Source: Nitrospirota bacterium (GTDB lineage: Bacteria > Nitrospirota > Nitrospiria > Nitrospirales > Nitrospiraceae). Taken from it: 9,815 nucleotides of DNA. The notes beneath the pieces were generated by a model, which was given only the letters and a program-made list of their open reading frames with translations, made no database searches and had not been told where the DNA came from. The stretch lies in contig JACRQB010000118.1 of the NCBI GenBank assembly GCA_016222925.1, positions 1-9,815 on the forward strand. The letters run 5' to 3'. Both the position numbers and the translations under genes were made by a program. Of the stretch, positions 1-5,830 are shown one piece after another. Position 1 is the first letter of the stretch. Every line of letters begins with the position of its first letter.

Positions 1-293
1 CGAAAGAACGCGTCTTTACAAATCTAGAGGCGATGATCCAACAGTTCAAGCTCTTCTCGCAGGGGTTCGATGCTCCACCGGGCGAAGTCTACTGCGGTAC
101 AGAAGCGCACAAAGGGGAGTTGGGCTTTTACATCGTCAGTACGGGGGGCGGAAAGCCCTATCGACTTAAGATTCGAGCCCCTTCGTTCATTCACATGGGC
201 GCCTTCGATCACATGGCCAGAGGGTATATGATCTCGGATGCCTGTACCATATTCGGGACCTACGATATCGTGATGGGCGAGTGCGACCGATAA
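1..293 (+). CDS. nuoD: NADH-quinone oxidoreductase subunit D, C-terminal end (partial)
   Basis: This is the last 96 codons of the 49-kDa-type subunit of complex I, the peripheral-arm protein that with NuoB forms the quinone-reduction site. The reading frame is open from base 3 back to the left edge, so the gene begins outside the window; the ATG at 33 is internal. The recognisable C-terminal signature is present: a PPGEVY stretch, then KGELGFYIVS, a PYRLKIRAPSF block, and the ending DIVMGECDR, which closes NuoD proteins generally. In family terms the complete protein would be roughly 400 residues, so about three quarters is missing here. It is followed by an 85-nt gap and then nuoG directly, without the nuoE and nuoF that often lie between D and G. 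NuoD identity is firm. The only serious alternative is the related large subunit of a group 4 [NiFe] hydrogenase, and the end lacks the Ni-binding CxxC of those enzymes. Confidence 0.95.
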   Translation, partial: KERVFTNLEAMIQQFKLFSQGFDAPPGEVYCGTEAHKGELGFYIVSTGGGKPYRLKIRAPSFIHMGAFDHMARGYMISDACTIFGTYDIVMGECDR

Positions 294-316
294 ACGTGAC
301 GCGTGAGATGTACCAA

Positions 317-346
317 GTGAAACGTACAATTCGAGGTTCGTTTTAC
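317..346 (+). repeat. imperfect inverted repeat between nuoD and nuoG
   Basis: In the 85-nt gap between nuoD and nuoG, GTGAAACG (317-324) can pair with CGTTTTAC (339-346). This gives eight pairs, one of them G-U, around a 14-nt loop. There is no run of T after it, so it does not look like an intrinsic terminator. It could be an mRNA stability or processing element between the two genes, or chance. I saw no convincing promoter in the gap. Confidence 0.3.
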
Positions 347-367
347 GGTGCTCGGTTTCCCTTGCAC

Positions 368-374
368 GGAGAAG
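368..374 (+). promoter_or_regulatory. ribosome binding site of nuoG
   Basis: GGAGAAG lies just before the ATG at 379, with the GGAG core ending 7 nt upstream of the start codon. This supports the nuoG start. Confidence 0.7.
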
Positions 375-378
375 AACC

Positions 379-3072
379 ATGGGTTTGAAGCCGGCTACTA
401 ATCCAGACGTCGAAGCGGCACGGATCGAATTGAGCATCGACGGAAAATCCGTCACGGCACAGGACGGGGTGTCGTTGTATGACGTCATCTCGATGACAGG
501 GAAGATTATCCCGGCCATGTGCTACCACTACACATTTGACCCGTTCGGCTCTTGCGGGATGTGCCTCGTCATGCAAGAGGGGAAGAAAGCTCCTGTTCGG
601 TCCTGTACTGCCAAGGCGGCGGCGGGAATGGTGATCCGTACTGAAGGCGAGGATCTCTTTCTCGCCCGGAAGAAAGCCGTCGAGAAACATCTGTCTGTGC
701 ATCCTCTCGACTGCCCGGTGTGCGATGCGGACGGCCACTGCGAACTTCAAGATATGGCCTTTCAGCATGGCGTGACGAATCTGGCCAGTGCCAAGCAGAA
801 ATTTATTCCGGAAGATACACGCAGTCCCGTGCTCGACTTCAACATGAATCGCTGCATCGCTTGCGCAGAATGCATCAATGTTTGCAAGGATGTATTGATG
901 ATCGATGCCTTGCAGTTTATGAAGAAGGGTGGATTCAACCAGGTCGTGGCCAAGGGCGACCTCGCCCTCGATTGCGAATTCTGCGGAGATTGTTTAGCGG
1001 TCTGTCCGGTTGGCGCCATCACGAACAAGTTTTCCAAGTATTTGTATAAACCGTGGCAGATGAAGACGACGACGACGACCTGCAATTACTGCGGAGACGG
1101 TTGCCAACTCCATCTGGAAACGAAAGATGAAGAGGTTGTCCGAGTCACCTCCCCATTATCTTGGAAGAACAAGTGGGGAGACCGATCGGAAACTGCCAAG
1201 GGACACGGTGGGCTCTGCGTACGTGGACGTTTTGGGTTTGAAAATCTGGATAGTAAGAGCCGGCTTACACAGCCCCTGGTCCGCGAAGGCGGTCAGTTGG
1301 TGCAGAAGCCTTGGCTGGAAACGATGGATCTGCTCGTAGACCGTTTTACCAACATCAAACGCCAATACGGTGCCGATGCCATCGCTGGCCTTGTGACGGC
1401 CCGCTGTACGAATGAAGAGCTGTATCTGTTTCAAAAGCTCATGCGCACGGTTTTTGGTACCAACCAGCTCGATAGCAGCGCCCGCTACGGCCATATGAAC
1501 TTTGTGCTCGCCTCTAAACATGCTGTCGGACTGGGAAGAACGCCGAATGATTGGGAAGATCTGACGAAAGCGAAAGCCATCATTTTGATCGGTTCCAACA
1601 TTACCGAGACGAACCCGTTGACTGCTGTGCGAATCAAAGAAGCCATGCGGGTCTACAAGGCGCAAGTGGTAACGCTCGACAGCGCCATTACGAATATGGC
1701 GAAGTTGGCGTCGCACCCATTTTTGATCAAGCCTGGGACAGAAGGAGCCGTGATCGATGGATTGGTCAAGGCGACCATCGACCAGGATCTGGTGGACGAA
1801 GAGGCTGTTGGAAAACACCTCCATGCGTTTGAAGCGCTCAAAAGCGCAGTGGCGGATGTTTCGTTGGAGCGGCTAGCCGCTCAGACCGGCCTTCCTGTAG
1901 AAGCCTTCCGCGAAATTGCGGCTATTTTTGCCGAATCGACGAGGTCGATCATCCTCTGTGCGGAAGGGATTGTCAGGCGAACGAACGGCTATCAAAACGT
2001 CCTAAAGCTAATAGATCTAGCCTGGATCACCGGCAAGCTTGGTCGAACTGGCTGCGGTGTGAACACGGTGACGGAGGAGCCGAACGAACAAGGGGCCGTT
2101 GATATGGGTGTGGCTCCCGAGTTTTTCCCTGGGCAAGCTCGGTTTGACGATCCTGCTGCACGAGATCGATTTGCCAAAGCATGGGAGGCACCGCTTCCTC
2201 CGACCGGATCGAGTGCCCACCTCGTTGAAATATTGAAGCGGTGCAAGAGCGGCCAGATTAAAGCGTTGTACGTGCTCGGCGAAAATCCGCTCGCGACCTT
2301 GCCGGCTTCGATGGAGGTGCGTGCTGGTCTCGAACGGCTCGAACTGCTGGTGGTGCAAGATCCTTTCTTAACCGATACGGCGAAGATGGCTCATTTTGTG
2401 CTCCCAGCCTGTACCTACGCGGAAAAGGACGGCACATTTACCAACCTTGAAGGCCGTGTGCTTCGCGTTCGTCAGGCGATGGATCCGCTTGGAGAAAGCC
2501 TGCCGGACTGGCACATCATGACCGCCCTCGCAAACGCCATGGGGTGTCGATGGGAATACCAATCGCCCAACGATATTCAAGCCGAGATCATGAAACTGCT
2601 GCCCGGGTACTACAATCTCGGCCAGCCCCGCCAAGTATTACCTGTTCCAGATCAGTATTTGTCTACCGGCTATGAGGTGGAGGTCAAGGCTCGTTATCGT
2701 CCCACACTTTTATCAGGGGAACTCACACGGCCTTTTGCGCTGTTGATGGGCCAGGTGCTCATGCATTCGGGAAAGATGTCGACGCAAGCATCTGGGCTTA
2801 TAACGATCGCTCCGAACACCGGGAAGCTGCGGATGAATATACAAGATATGGAACGTCTTGGACTGCACGATGGGGTGAAGGTGCGTCTGATCTCGGATCG
2901 GGGCTCCCTTCAGCTTGGTGTGCAGCCTGACCAATCCATTGCGCCTGGCACGTGCTTTTTCCCGGAGCATTTTAACGAACCGCCGGTCAAGGATTTGATG
3001 ACGGTGTCGGTTGATGCCACGACCGGTGTCCCGTCGTTCAAGCAGATCTGGGTGAGTGTTGAACAGGTATAA
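379..3072 (+). CDS. nuoG: complex I subunit NuoG, formate-dehydrogenase-like, with an extra [4Fe-4S] site
   Basis: This is the large Fe-S subunit of the electron-input module, which passes electrons along a cluster chain toward NuoI. It is 897 residues, close to the roughly 900 of E. coli NuoG. The domains in order are as follows. A [2Fe-2S] domain has Cys48, 59, 62 and 76. An N5-type site has His108, Cys112, 115 and 121. A two-cluster ferredoxin domain has Cys159/162/165/169 and Cys199/202/205/209. An N7-type site has Cys235/238/242/280. A molybdopterin-oxidoreductase fold runs to about 780, and a molydopterin-binding-like domain covers about 785-893. Classical NuoG such as E. coli's keeps only one cluster in the ferredoxin domain, so this protein has one more site. 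The body resembles formate dehydrogenase (NEQGAVDMG, AEKDGTFTN). However, the position of the Mo-ligating Cys/Sec is Gly371 (motif ARYGH), so formate oxidation is unlikely. The start is supported by GGAGAAG. A FdhA-like or HndD-like label is possible, but the operon argues for NuoG. Confidence 0.9.
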   Translation: MGLKPATNPDVEAARIELSIDGKSVTAQDGVSLYDVISMTGKIIPAMCYHYTFDPFGSCGMCLVMQEGKKAPVRSCTAKAAAGMVIRTEGEDLFLARKKAVEKHLSVHPLDCPVCDADGHCELQDMAFQHGVTNLASAKQKFIPEDTRSPVLDFNMNRCIACAECINVCKDVLMIDALQFMKKGGFNQVVAKGDLALDCEFCGDCLAVCPVGAITNKFSKYLYKPWQMKTTTTTCNYCGDGCQLHLETKDEEVVRVTSPLSWKNKWGDRSETAKGHGGLCVRGRFGFENLDSKSRLTQPLVREGGQLVQKPWLETMDLLVDRFTNIKRQYGADAIAGLVTARCTNEELYLFQKLMRTVFGTNQLDSSARYGHMNFVLASKHAVGLGRTPNDWEDLTKAKAIILIGSNITETNPLTAVRIKEAMRVYKAQVVTLDSAITNMAKLASHPFLIKPGTEGAVIDGLVKATIDQDLVDEEAVGKHLHAFEALKSAVADVSLERLAAQTGLPVEAFREIAAIFAESTRSIILCAEGIVRRTNGYQNVLKLIDLAWITGKLGRTGCGVNTVTEEPNEQGAVDMGVAPEFFPGQARFDDPAARDRFAKAWEAPLPPTGSSAHLVEILKRCKSGQIKALYVLGENPLATLPASMEVRAGLERLELLVVQDPFLTDTAKMAHFVLPACTYAEKDGTFTNLEGRVLRVRQAMDPLGESLPDWHIMTALANAMGCRWEYQSPNDIQAEIMKLLPGYYNLGQPRQVLPVPDQYLSTGYEVEVKARYRPTLLSGELTRPFALLMGQVLMHSGKMSTQASGLITIAPNTGKLRMNIQDMERLGLHDGVKVRLISDRGSLQLGVQPDQSIAPGTCFFPEHFNEPPVKDLMTVSVDATTGVPSFKQIWVSVEQV
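1065..1079 (+). repeat. (GAC)5 trinucleotide repeat inside nuoG
   Basis: Five tandem GAC units, read in the gene's frame as four ACG codons followed by ACC, encode a run of five threonines (Thr230-234). They lie immediately before the first N7 cluster ligand, Cys235. The repeat is a candidate slippage tract whose length changes would stay in frame. It probably forms a short linker between the ferredoxin domain and the N7 site. Confidence 0.6.
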
Positions 3073-3102
3073 GCGGATGCCTATCGATTGCCCGTTCGTG
3101 AC

Positions 3103-3108
3103 GAGGAG
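3103..3108 (+). promoter_or_regulatory. ribosome binding site deciding the nuoI start
   Basis: GAGGAG sits 6 nt upstream of the ATG at 3115. This strong site selects that ATG over an in-frame TTG at 3088, which would add nine residues of no family character. Confidence 0.8.
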
Positions 3109-3114
3109 TCTACG

Positions 3115-3702
3115 ATGAGTGTCGCAGCCCTGACCAAAAAAATCCTTCAGGCCGCGCTTTTCTATGAGATTTGGGATGCGATGAAAGTCACGTTTCGGCA
3201 CATGCTTCATCGACCGATGACGTTTCAGTATCCACGGGAACAGCGCACGATTCCGGATGCGCATCGCGGTGCGCTTGGCTTGCTTCGATACGACGATGGG
3301 CACGAGCGGTGCGTCGGCTGCGATCTGTGCGAGGCCGCCTGTCCATCGCATTGCATCAAGGTGATTAGTGCAGAGGACACGACCCGTCCACTTCAGCGCT
3401 ATGCAAGTGAATTCTATATCGATATCACGAAATGCGTTTTCTGCGGCTATTGTGTTGAGGCCTGTCCGGTCAACGCGCTGGCGATGACCAAGATGTATGA
3501 ATATTCCACCCACGACAAACGCAGTCTGCTGTTCGACAAAAAGCGGTTGTACGACATTGGCGAACGCCACCTCGATGATGGGAAGAAATATTTGTATGCG
3601 CACAACCAAGAGAAAAATGTCGAGCAGAGTCGCGAGTACCGCTACTATTTCCCGCAGTCGGTACAGAAGTCGACCCAACCACCTCCGAAACATCTGAGTT
3701 GA
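3115..3702 (+). CDS. nuoI: NADH-quinone oxidoreductase subunit I
   Basis: NuoI is the 8Fe ferredoxin-like subunit at the foot of the peripheral arm. It carries clusters N6a and N6b and passes electrons from NuoG to N2 in NuoB. The protein is 195 residues from the chosen ATG, within the usual range. An N-terminal amphipathic part (about 1-40, including a FRHMLHRP stretch) probably lies on the membrane surface. The cluster ligands are Cys66/69/72/76 and Cys107/110/113/117, in the two expected CxxCxxCxxxC motifs; each final Cys is followed by Pro. The C-terminal tail beyond about residue 130 is polar and rich in charged residues and Tyr. nuoI lies 42 nt after nuoG. In the common nuo order nuoH sits between G and I, and it is not there. 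The family call is secure: a free-standing ferredoxin would lack the N-terminal part and would not sit in this operon. Confidence 0.96.
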   Translation: MSVAALTKKILQAALFYEIWDAMKVTFRHMLHRPMTFQYPREQRTIPDAHRGALGLLRYDDGHERCVGCDLCEAACPSHCIKVISAEDTTRPLQRYASEFYIDITKCVFCGYCVEACPVNALAMTKMYEYSTHDKRSLLFDKKRLYDIGERHLDDGKKYLYAHNQEKNVEQSREYRYYFPQSVQKSTQPPPKHLS

Positions 3703-3711
3703 GCTGAACCC

Positions 3712-4239
3712 ATGGTGGGAGTGTTTTTCACTTATTTCGCATTGGTCAGTATTGCCGCCGGAGTTTTGACGGTGACCTTACGGCACCCGGTTCACTGTGC
3801 GCTCTCCTTGCTCGTGTTGCTGATGCACGTCTCCGGCCTGTTCATCCTCCTGAACGCGGAGTTTCTTTGGGCCGTGCAAGTCATCGTCTATGTCGGAGCT
3901 ATTCTCGTGCTGTATCTCTTTGTGTTGATGTTGATGAATCTCAAAACGGATGAACGATATTTCCACCAGTCGGCGTTGTATGTTCTGGGGCCTGCTGTCT
4001 TGGGGGCCAGCTACGTTCTATACAACCTCCTGCGGTCTCCATTTAATGGGGCGAAGGGGGATACGCCGGCCGCTGCCGTGCTGCAAGACGGGGATACCTA
4101 CGCCGTGGGTATCAAGATGTTCAGCGACCATCTCTTGCAGTTTGAGATCGTCGGTATATTTCTGCTGGGTGCCGTCATCGGTGCGATTGTCCTGGCCAAG
4201 ACGCCGAAACAGCTGGAGACGGAGAGAGAGCGATTATGA
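3712..4239 (+). CDS. nuoJ: NADH-quinone oxidoreductase subunit J
   Basis: NuoJ is a small membrane subunit next to the quinone-site end of the membrane arm. Its third helix helps switch the coupling pathway. The product is 175 residues with five likely membrane helices at about 2-20, 28-48, 52-76, 88-107 and 140-162. The third helix carries the family hallmark VQVIVYVGAILVLYLFV, in which the Tyr60/Gly62 region corresponds to the pi-bulge segment of known structures. The loop after helix 4 (about 108-138) is hydrophilic, and the protein ends in a charged tail. The start lies 9 nt after the nuoI stop with only a weak Shine-Dalgarno, so translational coupling to nuoI is likely. The last codons overlap nuoK by 4 nt. 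The identity is firm from the helix-3 motif and the neighbours. Confidence 0.95.
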   Translation: MVGVFFTYFALVSIAAGVLTVTLRHPVHCALSLLVLLMHVSGLFILLNAEFLWAVQVIVYVGAILVLYLFVLMLMNLKTDERYFHQSALYVLGPAVLGASYVLYNLLRSPFNGAKGDTPAAAVLQDGDTYAVGIKMFSDHLLQFEIVGIFLLGAVIGAIVLAKTPKQLETERERL

Positions 4240-4538
4240 TCCCGCTGTCTGCTTATACCGCCGTCAGCGCCGTTCTTTTTATAATAGGGCTCATGGGTGT
4301 GCTTGTCAGACGGAACTTCATCATTGTGCTGCTGTCAGTTGAAATTATGATGAATGCGGCCAATATCAATTTGGTCGCCTTTTCACATTACTTGGAATCG
4401 ATGGCAGGGCAACTTGTAGCCCTCTTTATCATTGCGATTGCTGCGGGCGAAGCGGCCGTCGGGTTGGCCATCATCATCGTCGTGTTCAGAGGCAAGATTT
4501 CCACGAATGTGGATGAAATGAACCTATTAAAGTGGTAG
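4236..4538 (+). CDS. nuoK: NADH-quinone oxidoreductase subunit K
   Basis: NuoK is a 100-residue, three-helix membrane subunit (MrpC-like) between NuoJ and the antiporter-like subunits. It supplies two membrane glutamates to the central hydrophilic axis. Both are visible: Glu36 in the VEIMMNAANI motif and Glu72 in the AAGEAAVGLAI motif, at the same positions as the functional pair of E. coli NuoK. The length equals the usual size of the family. The helices lie at about 4-24, 28-50 and 60-84. It starts at the ATGA overlap with the nuoJ stop, a classic coupled start. It is followed by an unusually long gap (134 nt) before nuoL, while the other junctions downstream are short. Confidence 0.96.
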   Translation: MIPLSAYTAVSAVLFIIGLMGVLVRRNFIIVLLSVEIMMNAANINLVAFSHYLESMAGQLVALFIIAIAAGEAAVGLAIIIVVFRGKISTNVDEMNLLKW

Positions 4539-4540
4539 CA

Positions 4541-4560
4541 GGATGTGGGCACTCACATCC
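4541..4560 (+). repeat. perfect 7-bp hairpin after the nuoK stop
   Basis: GGATGTG, a 6-nt loop and CACATCC begin two bases after the nuoK stop codon. The stem is GC-moderate and has no downstream U tract. Its position suggests a 3'-end stabiliser or processing site rather than a terminator, because the operon clearly continues. Confidence 0.5.
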
Positions 4561-4600
4561 AATGGTGCAGTCGGTAGCTCGTAGCCCTCAACGTACTTCC

Positions 4601-4612
4601 AAGCGTACGCTT
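4601..4612. repeat. 12-bp perfect palindrome upstream of nuoL
   Basis: AAGCGTACGCTT reads the same on both strands and lies 60 nt before the nuoL start. It could be an operator-like site for a dimeric regulator or a chance palindrome. No promoter elements that would decide this are clear. Confidence 0.4.
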
Positions 4613-4672
4613 TAGGATCCGGCTCCGTGAGCATGGTTGGCTAGGTGAACATCCTCGGAATGGCACGAGACT

Positions 4673-5830
4673 GTGTCCGACTTGACTGATCTCCTCATTA
4701 AATTGATTCCGGTGTTTCCGCTGCTCGCGGTTCTGATGAACGGACTGCTGGGATCCCGCTATTCTCACGACCTGGCCCATCGATTGGCGTGGGGGTCGGT
4801 CGGTCTCTCGTTTCTCTGTACGGTCGGCGTCTTCACCGACGTCATGCGGACAGGGGTTTCCCATGAAGTCATCGTCTATCAGTGGATCTTCGGGGGTGAT
4901 CTCGCGATCAATTTAGCCTACCTGGTGGATCCCTTGACCTGTGCCTGGTTGCTGGTTGTCACCGGTGTGGGGTTCCTCATTCACGTCTATTCTGTCGGCT
5001 ATATGCATGGAGAAGCTGGATTCACACGCTTCTTCACCTACATGAATCTCTTCATGGTCTCCATGCTGCTTCTTGTCATGGGGAACAACTATGTCGTGCT
5101 TTTTATCGGTTGGGAGGGTGTCGGGCTCTGTTCCTATCTGTTGATCGGGTACTACTATGACAAGGTTTCCGCCGCCAAAGCAGCCTCCAAGGCGTTCGTG
5201 GTCAACCGGATCGGCGACGCGGGGTTTCTTGTGGCCATATTTCTTGTCTTTATCAACTTTAAGACCCTCGACTACACAAAGGTCTTTGCCCAGGTTGGGC
5301 AACTGTCTCCGGACATGGCCACCGCCATTGCCCTCTGTCTCCTCGTTGGTGCGATTGGGAAGTCCGCGCAGCTTCCCCTTCACACATGGCTGCCCGATGC
5401 AATGGAAGGCCCGACGCCGGTGAGCGCGTTGATCCATGCGGCGACGATGGTGACCGCCGGTGTCTACATGATCGTCCGTAATCACGCCATCTTCGATCTC
5501 TCGCCCTTCGCGATGTCGGTGGTCGCGTTCGTCGGGGGAGGCACCGCGTTATTTGCGGCGACCATCGGACTCGTCCAGACTGATATCAAGCGCGTCTTAG
5601 CCTATTCGACCGTGAGCCAGCTCGGATATATGTTCCTGGGTTGCGGGATCGGTGCCTATACAGCTTCCGTGTTTCATGTCATGACCCATGCGTTCTTCAA
5701 AGCGTTGTTGTTCTTGTCGGCAGGGTCGGTGATCCATGCATTATCGGGGGAACAGGATATCCGGAAGATGGGCGGGCTGAGCAACCGAATTCCATGGACC
5801 CATCGGGATTCTGGAGCAAAGATGAAATAA
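4673..5830 (+). CDS. nuoL: NuoL, N-terminal part up to the frame break
   Basis: This is the first 385 codons of the distal antiporter-like, proton-pumping subunit of complex I, of which about 376 are NuoL-like. Expected functional residues, one position later than in E. coli, are present: Glu148 (TM5, FIGWEGVGL), Lys230 (TM7, GAIGKSAQLPLHTW), His255, His335/339 and Lys343. The start is a GTG at 4673; an in-frame TGA at 4646 leaves no earlier option, and the Shine-Dalgarno is weak. After the GGLSNRIPWT stretch (residues 367-376) the frame loses family likeness, adds nine unrelated residues and stops at a TAA at 5828. The intact family continues here with a membrane helix and then SKDEI. That last motif is found in another frame at 5815. 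The product would lack the last membrane helices and the lateral helix, so it would probably not work alone. Confidence 0.88.
   Translation: MSDLTDLLIKLIPVFPLLAVLMNGLLGSRYSHDLAHRLAWGSVGLSFLCTVGVFTDVMRTGVSHEVIVYQWIFGGDLAINLAYLVDPLTCAWLLVVTGVGFLIHVYSVGYMHGEAGFTRFFTYMNLFMVSMLLLVMGNNYVVLFIGWEGVGLCSYLLIGYYYDKVSAAKAASKAFVVNRIGDAGFLVAIFLVFINFKTLDYTKVFAQVGQLSPDMATAIALCLLVGAIGKSAQLPLHTWLPDAMEGPTPVSALIHAATMVTAGVYMIVRNHAIFDLSPFAMSVVAFVGGGTALFAATIGLVQTDIKRVLAYSTVSQLGYMFLGCGIGAYTASVFHVMTHAFFKALLFLSAGSVIHALSGEQDIRKMGGLSNRIPWTHRDSGAKMK

Larger units (their letters stand above)
4539..4672 (+). other. 134-nt gap between nuoK and nuoL with inverted repeats
   Basis: This is the longest gap in the operon segment. 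Right after the nuoK stop, GGATGTG (4541-4547) and CACATCC (4554-4560) form a perfect 7-bp stem with a 6-nt loop. Further on, AAGCGTACGCTT (4601-4612) is a perfect 12-bp palindrome, and an upstream CGTAC at 4592 offers an alternative partner for GTACG. No T-run follows either structure, so these are not typical intrinsic terminators. They could be mRNA-processing or stability elements, or a protein-binding site. A possible nine-codon reading frame (ATG at 4660 to TGA at 4689) overlaps the nuoL start. No family member or RNA gene is recognised. Confidence 0.5.

Noticed and set aside
1156..1824. Open frame of 222 codons on the - strand inside nuoG
   Set aside because: It is antisense to conserved NuoG sequence, with no ribosome binding site or recognisable product.
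379..3072. Reading the large subunit as a catalytic formate dehydrogenase
   Set aside because: The Mo-ligand Cys/Sec position is Gly371, no in-frame TGA occurs that could encode Sec, and the gene sits within a complex I operon between nuoD and nuoI.
2713..3693. Long open frame on the - strand (326 codons)
   Set aside because: It lies antisense to the end of nuoG and all of nuoI, which are certain genes. Its product is Arg/His-rich with no family likeness, as expected for a shadow of GC-moderate coding sequence.
4541..4560. Intrinsic terminator after nuoK
   Set aside because: The 7-bp stem is not followed by a T-run, and the operon continues in the same direction with nuoL.
4562..4625. Possible tRNA remnant: a D-arm-like stretch (GCAGTCGGTAGCTC) before nuoL
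   Set aside because: No acceptor stem, anticodon arm with correct spacing, or T-arm consensus follows, so the cloverleaf cannot be built. The likeness is limited to one short motif.
5641..5799. Coding sequence in the frame of the NuoL C-terminal part upstream of the break
   Set aside because: This stretch is out of frame with the conserved NuoL helices encoded there. Its translation has no NuoL likeness until the PSGFWSKDEI block.
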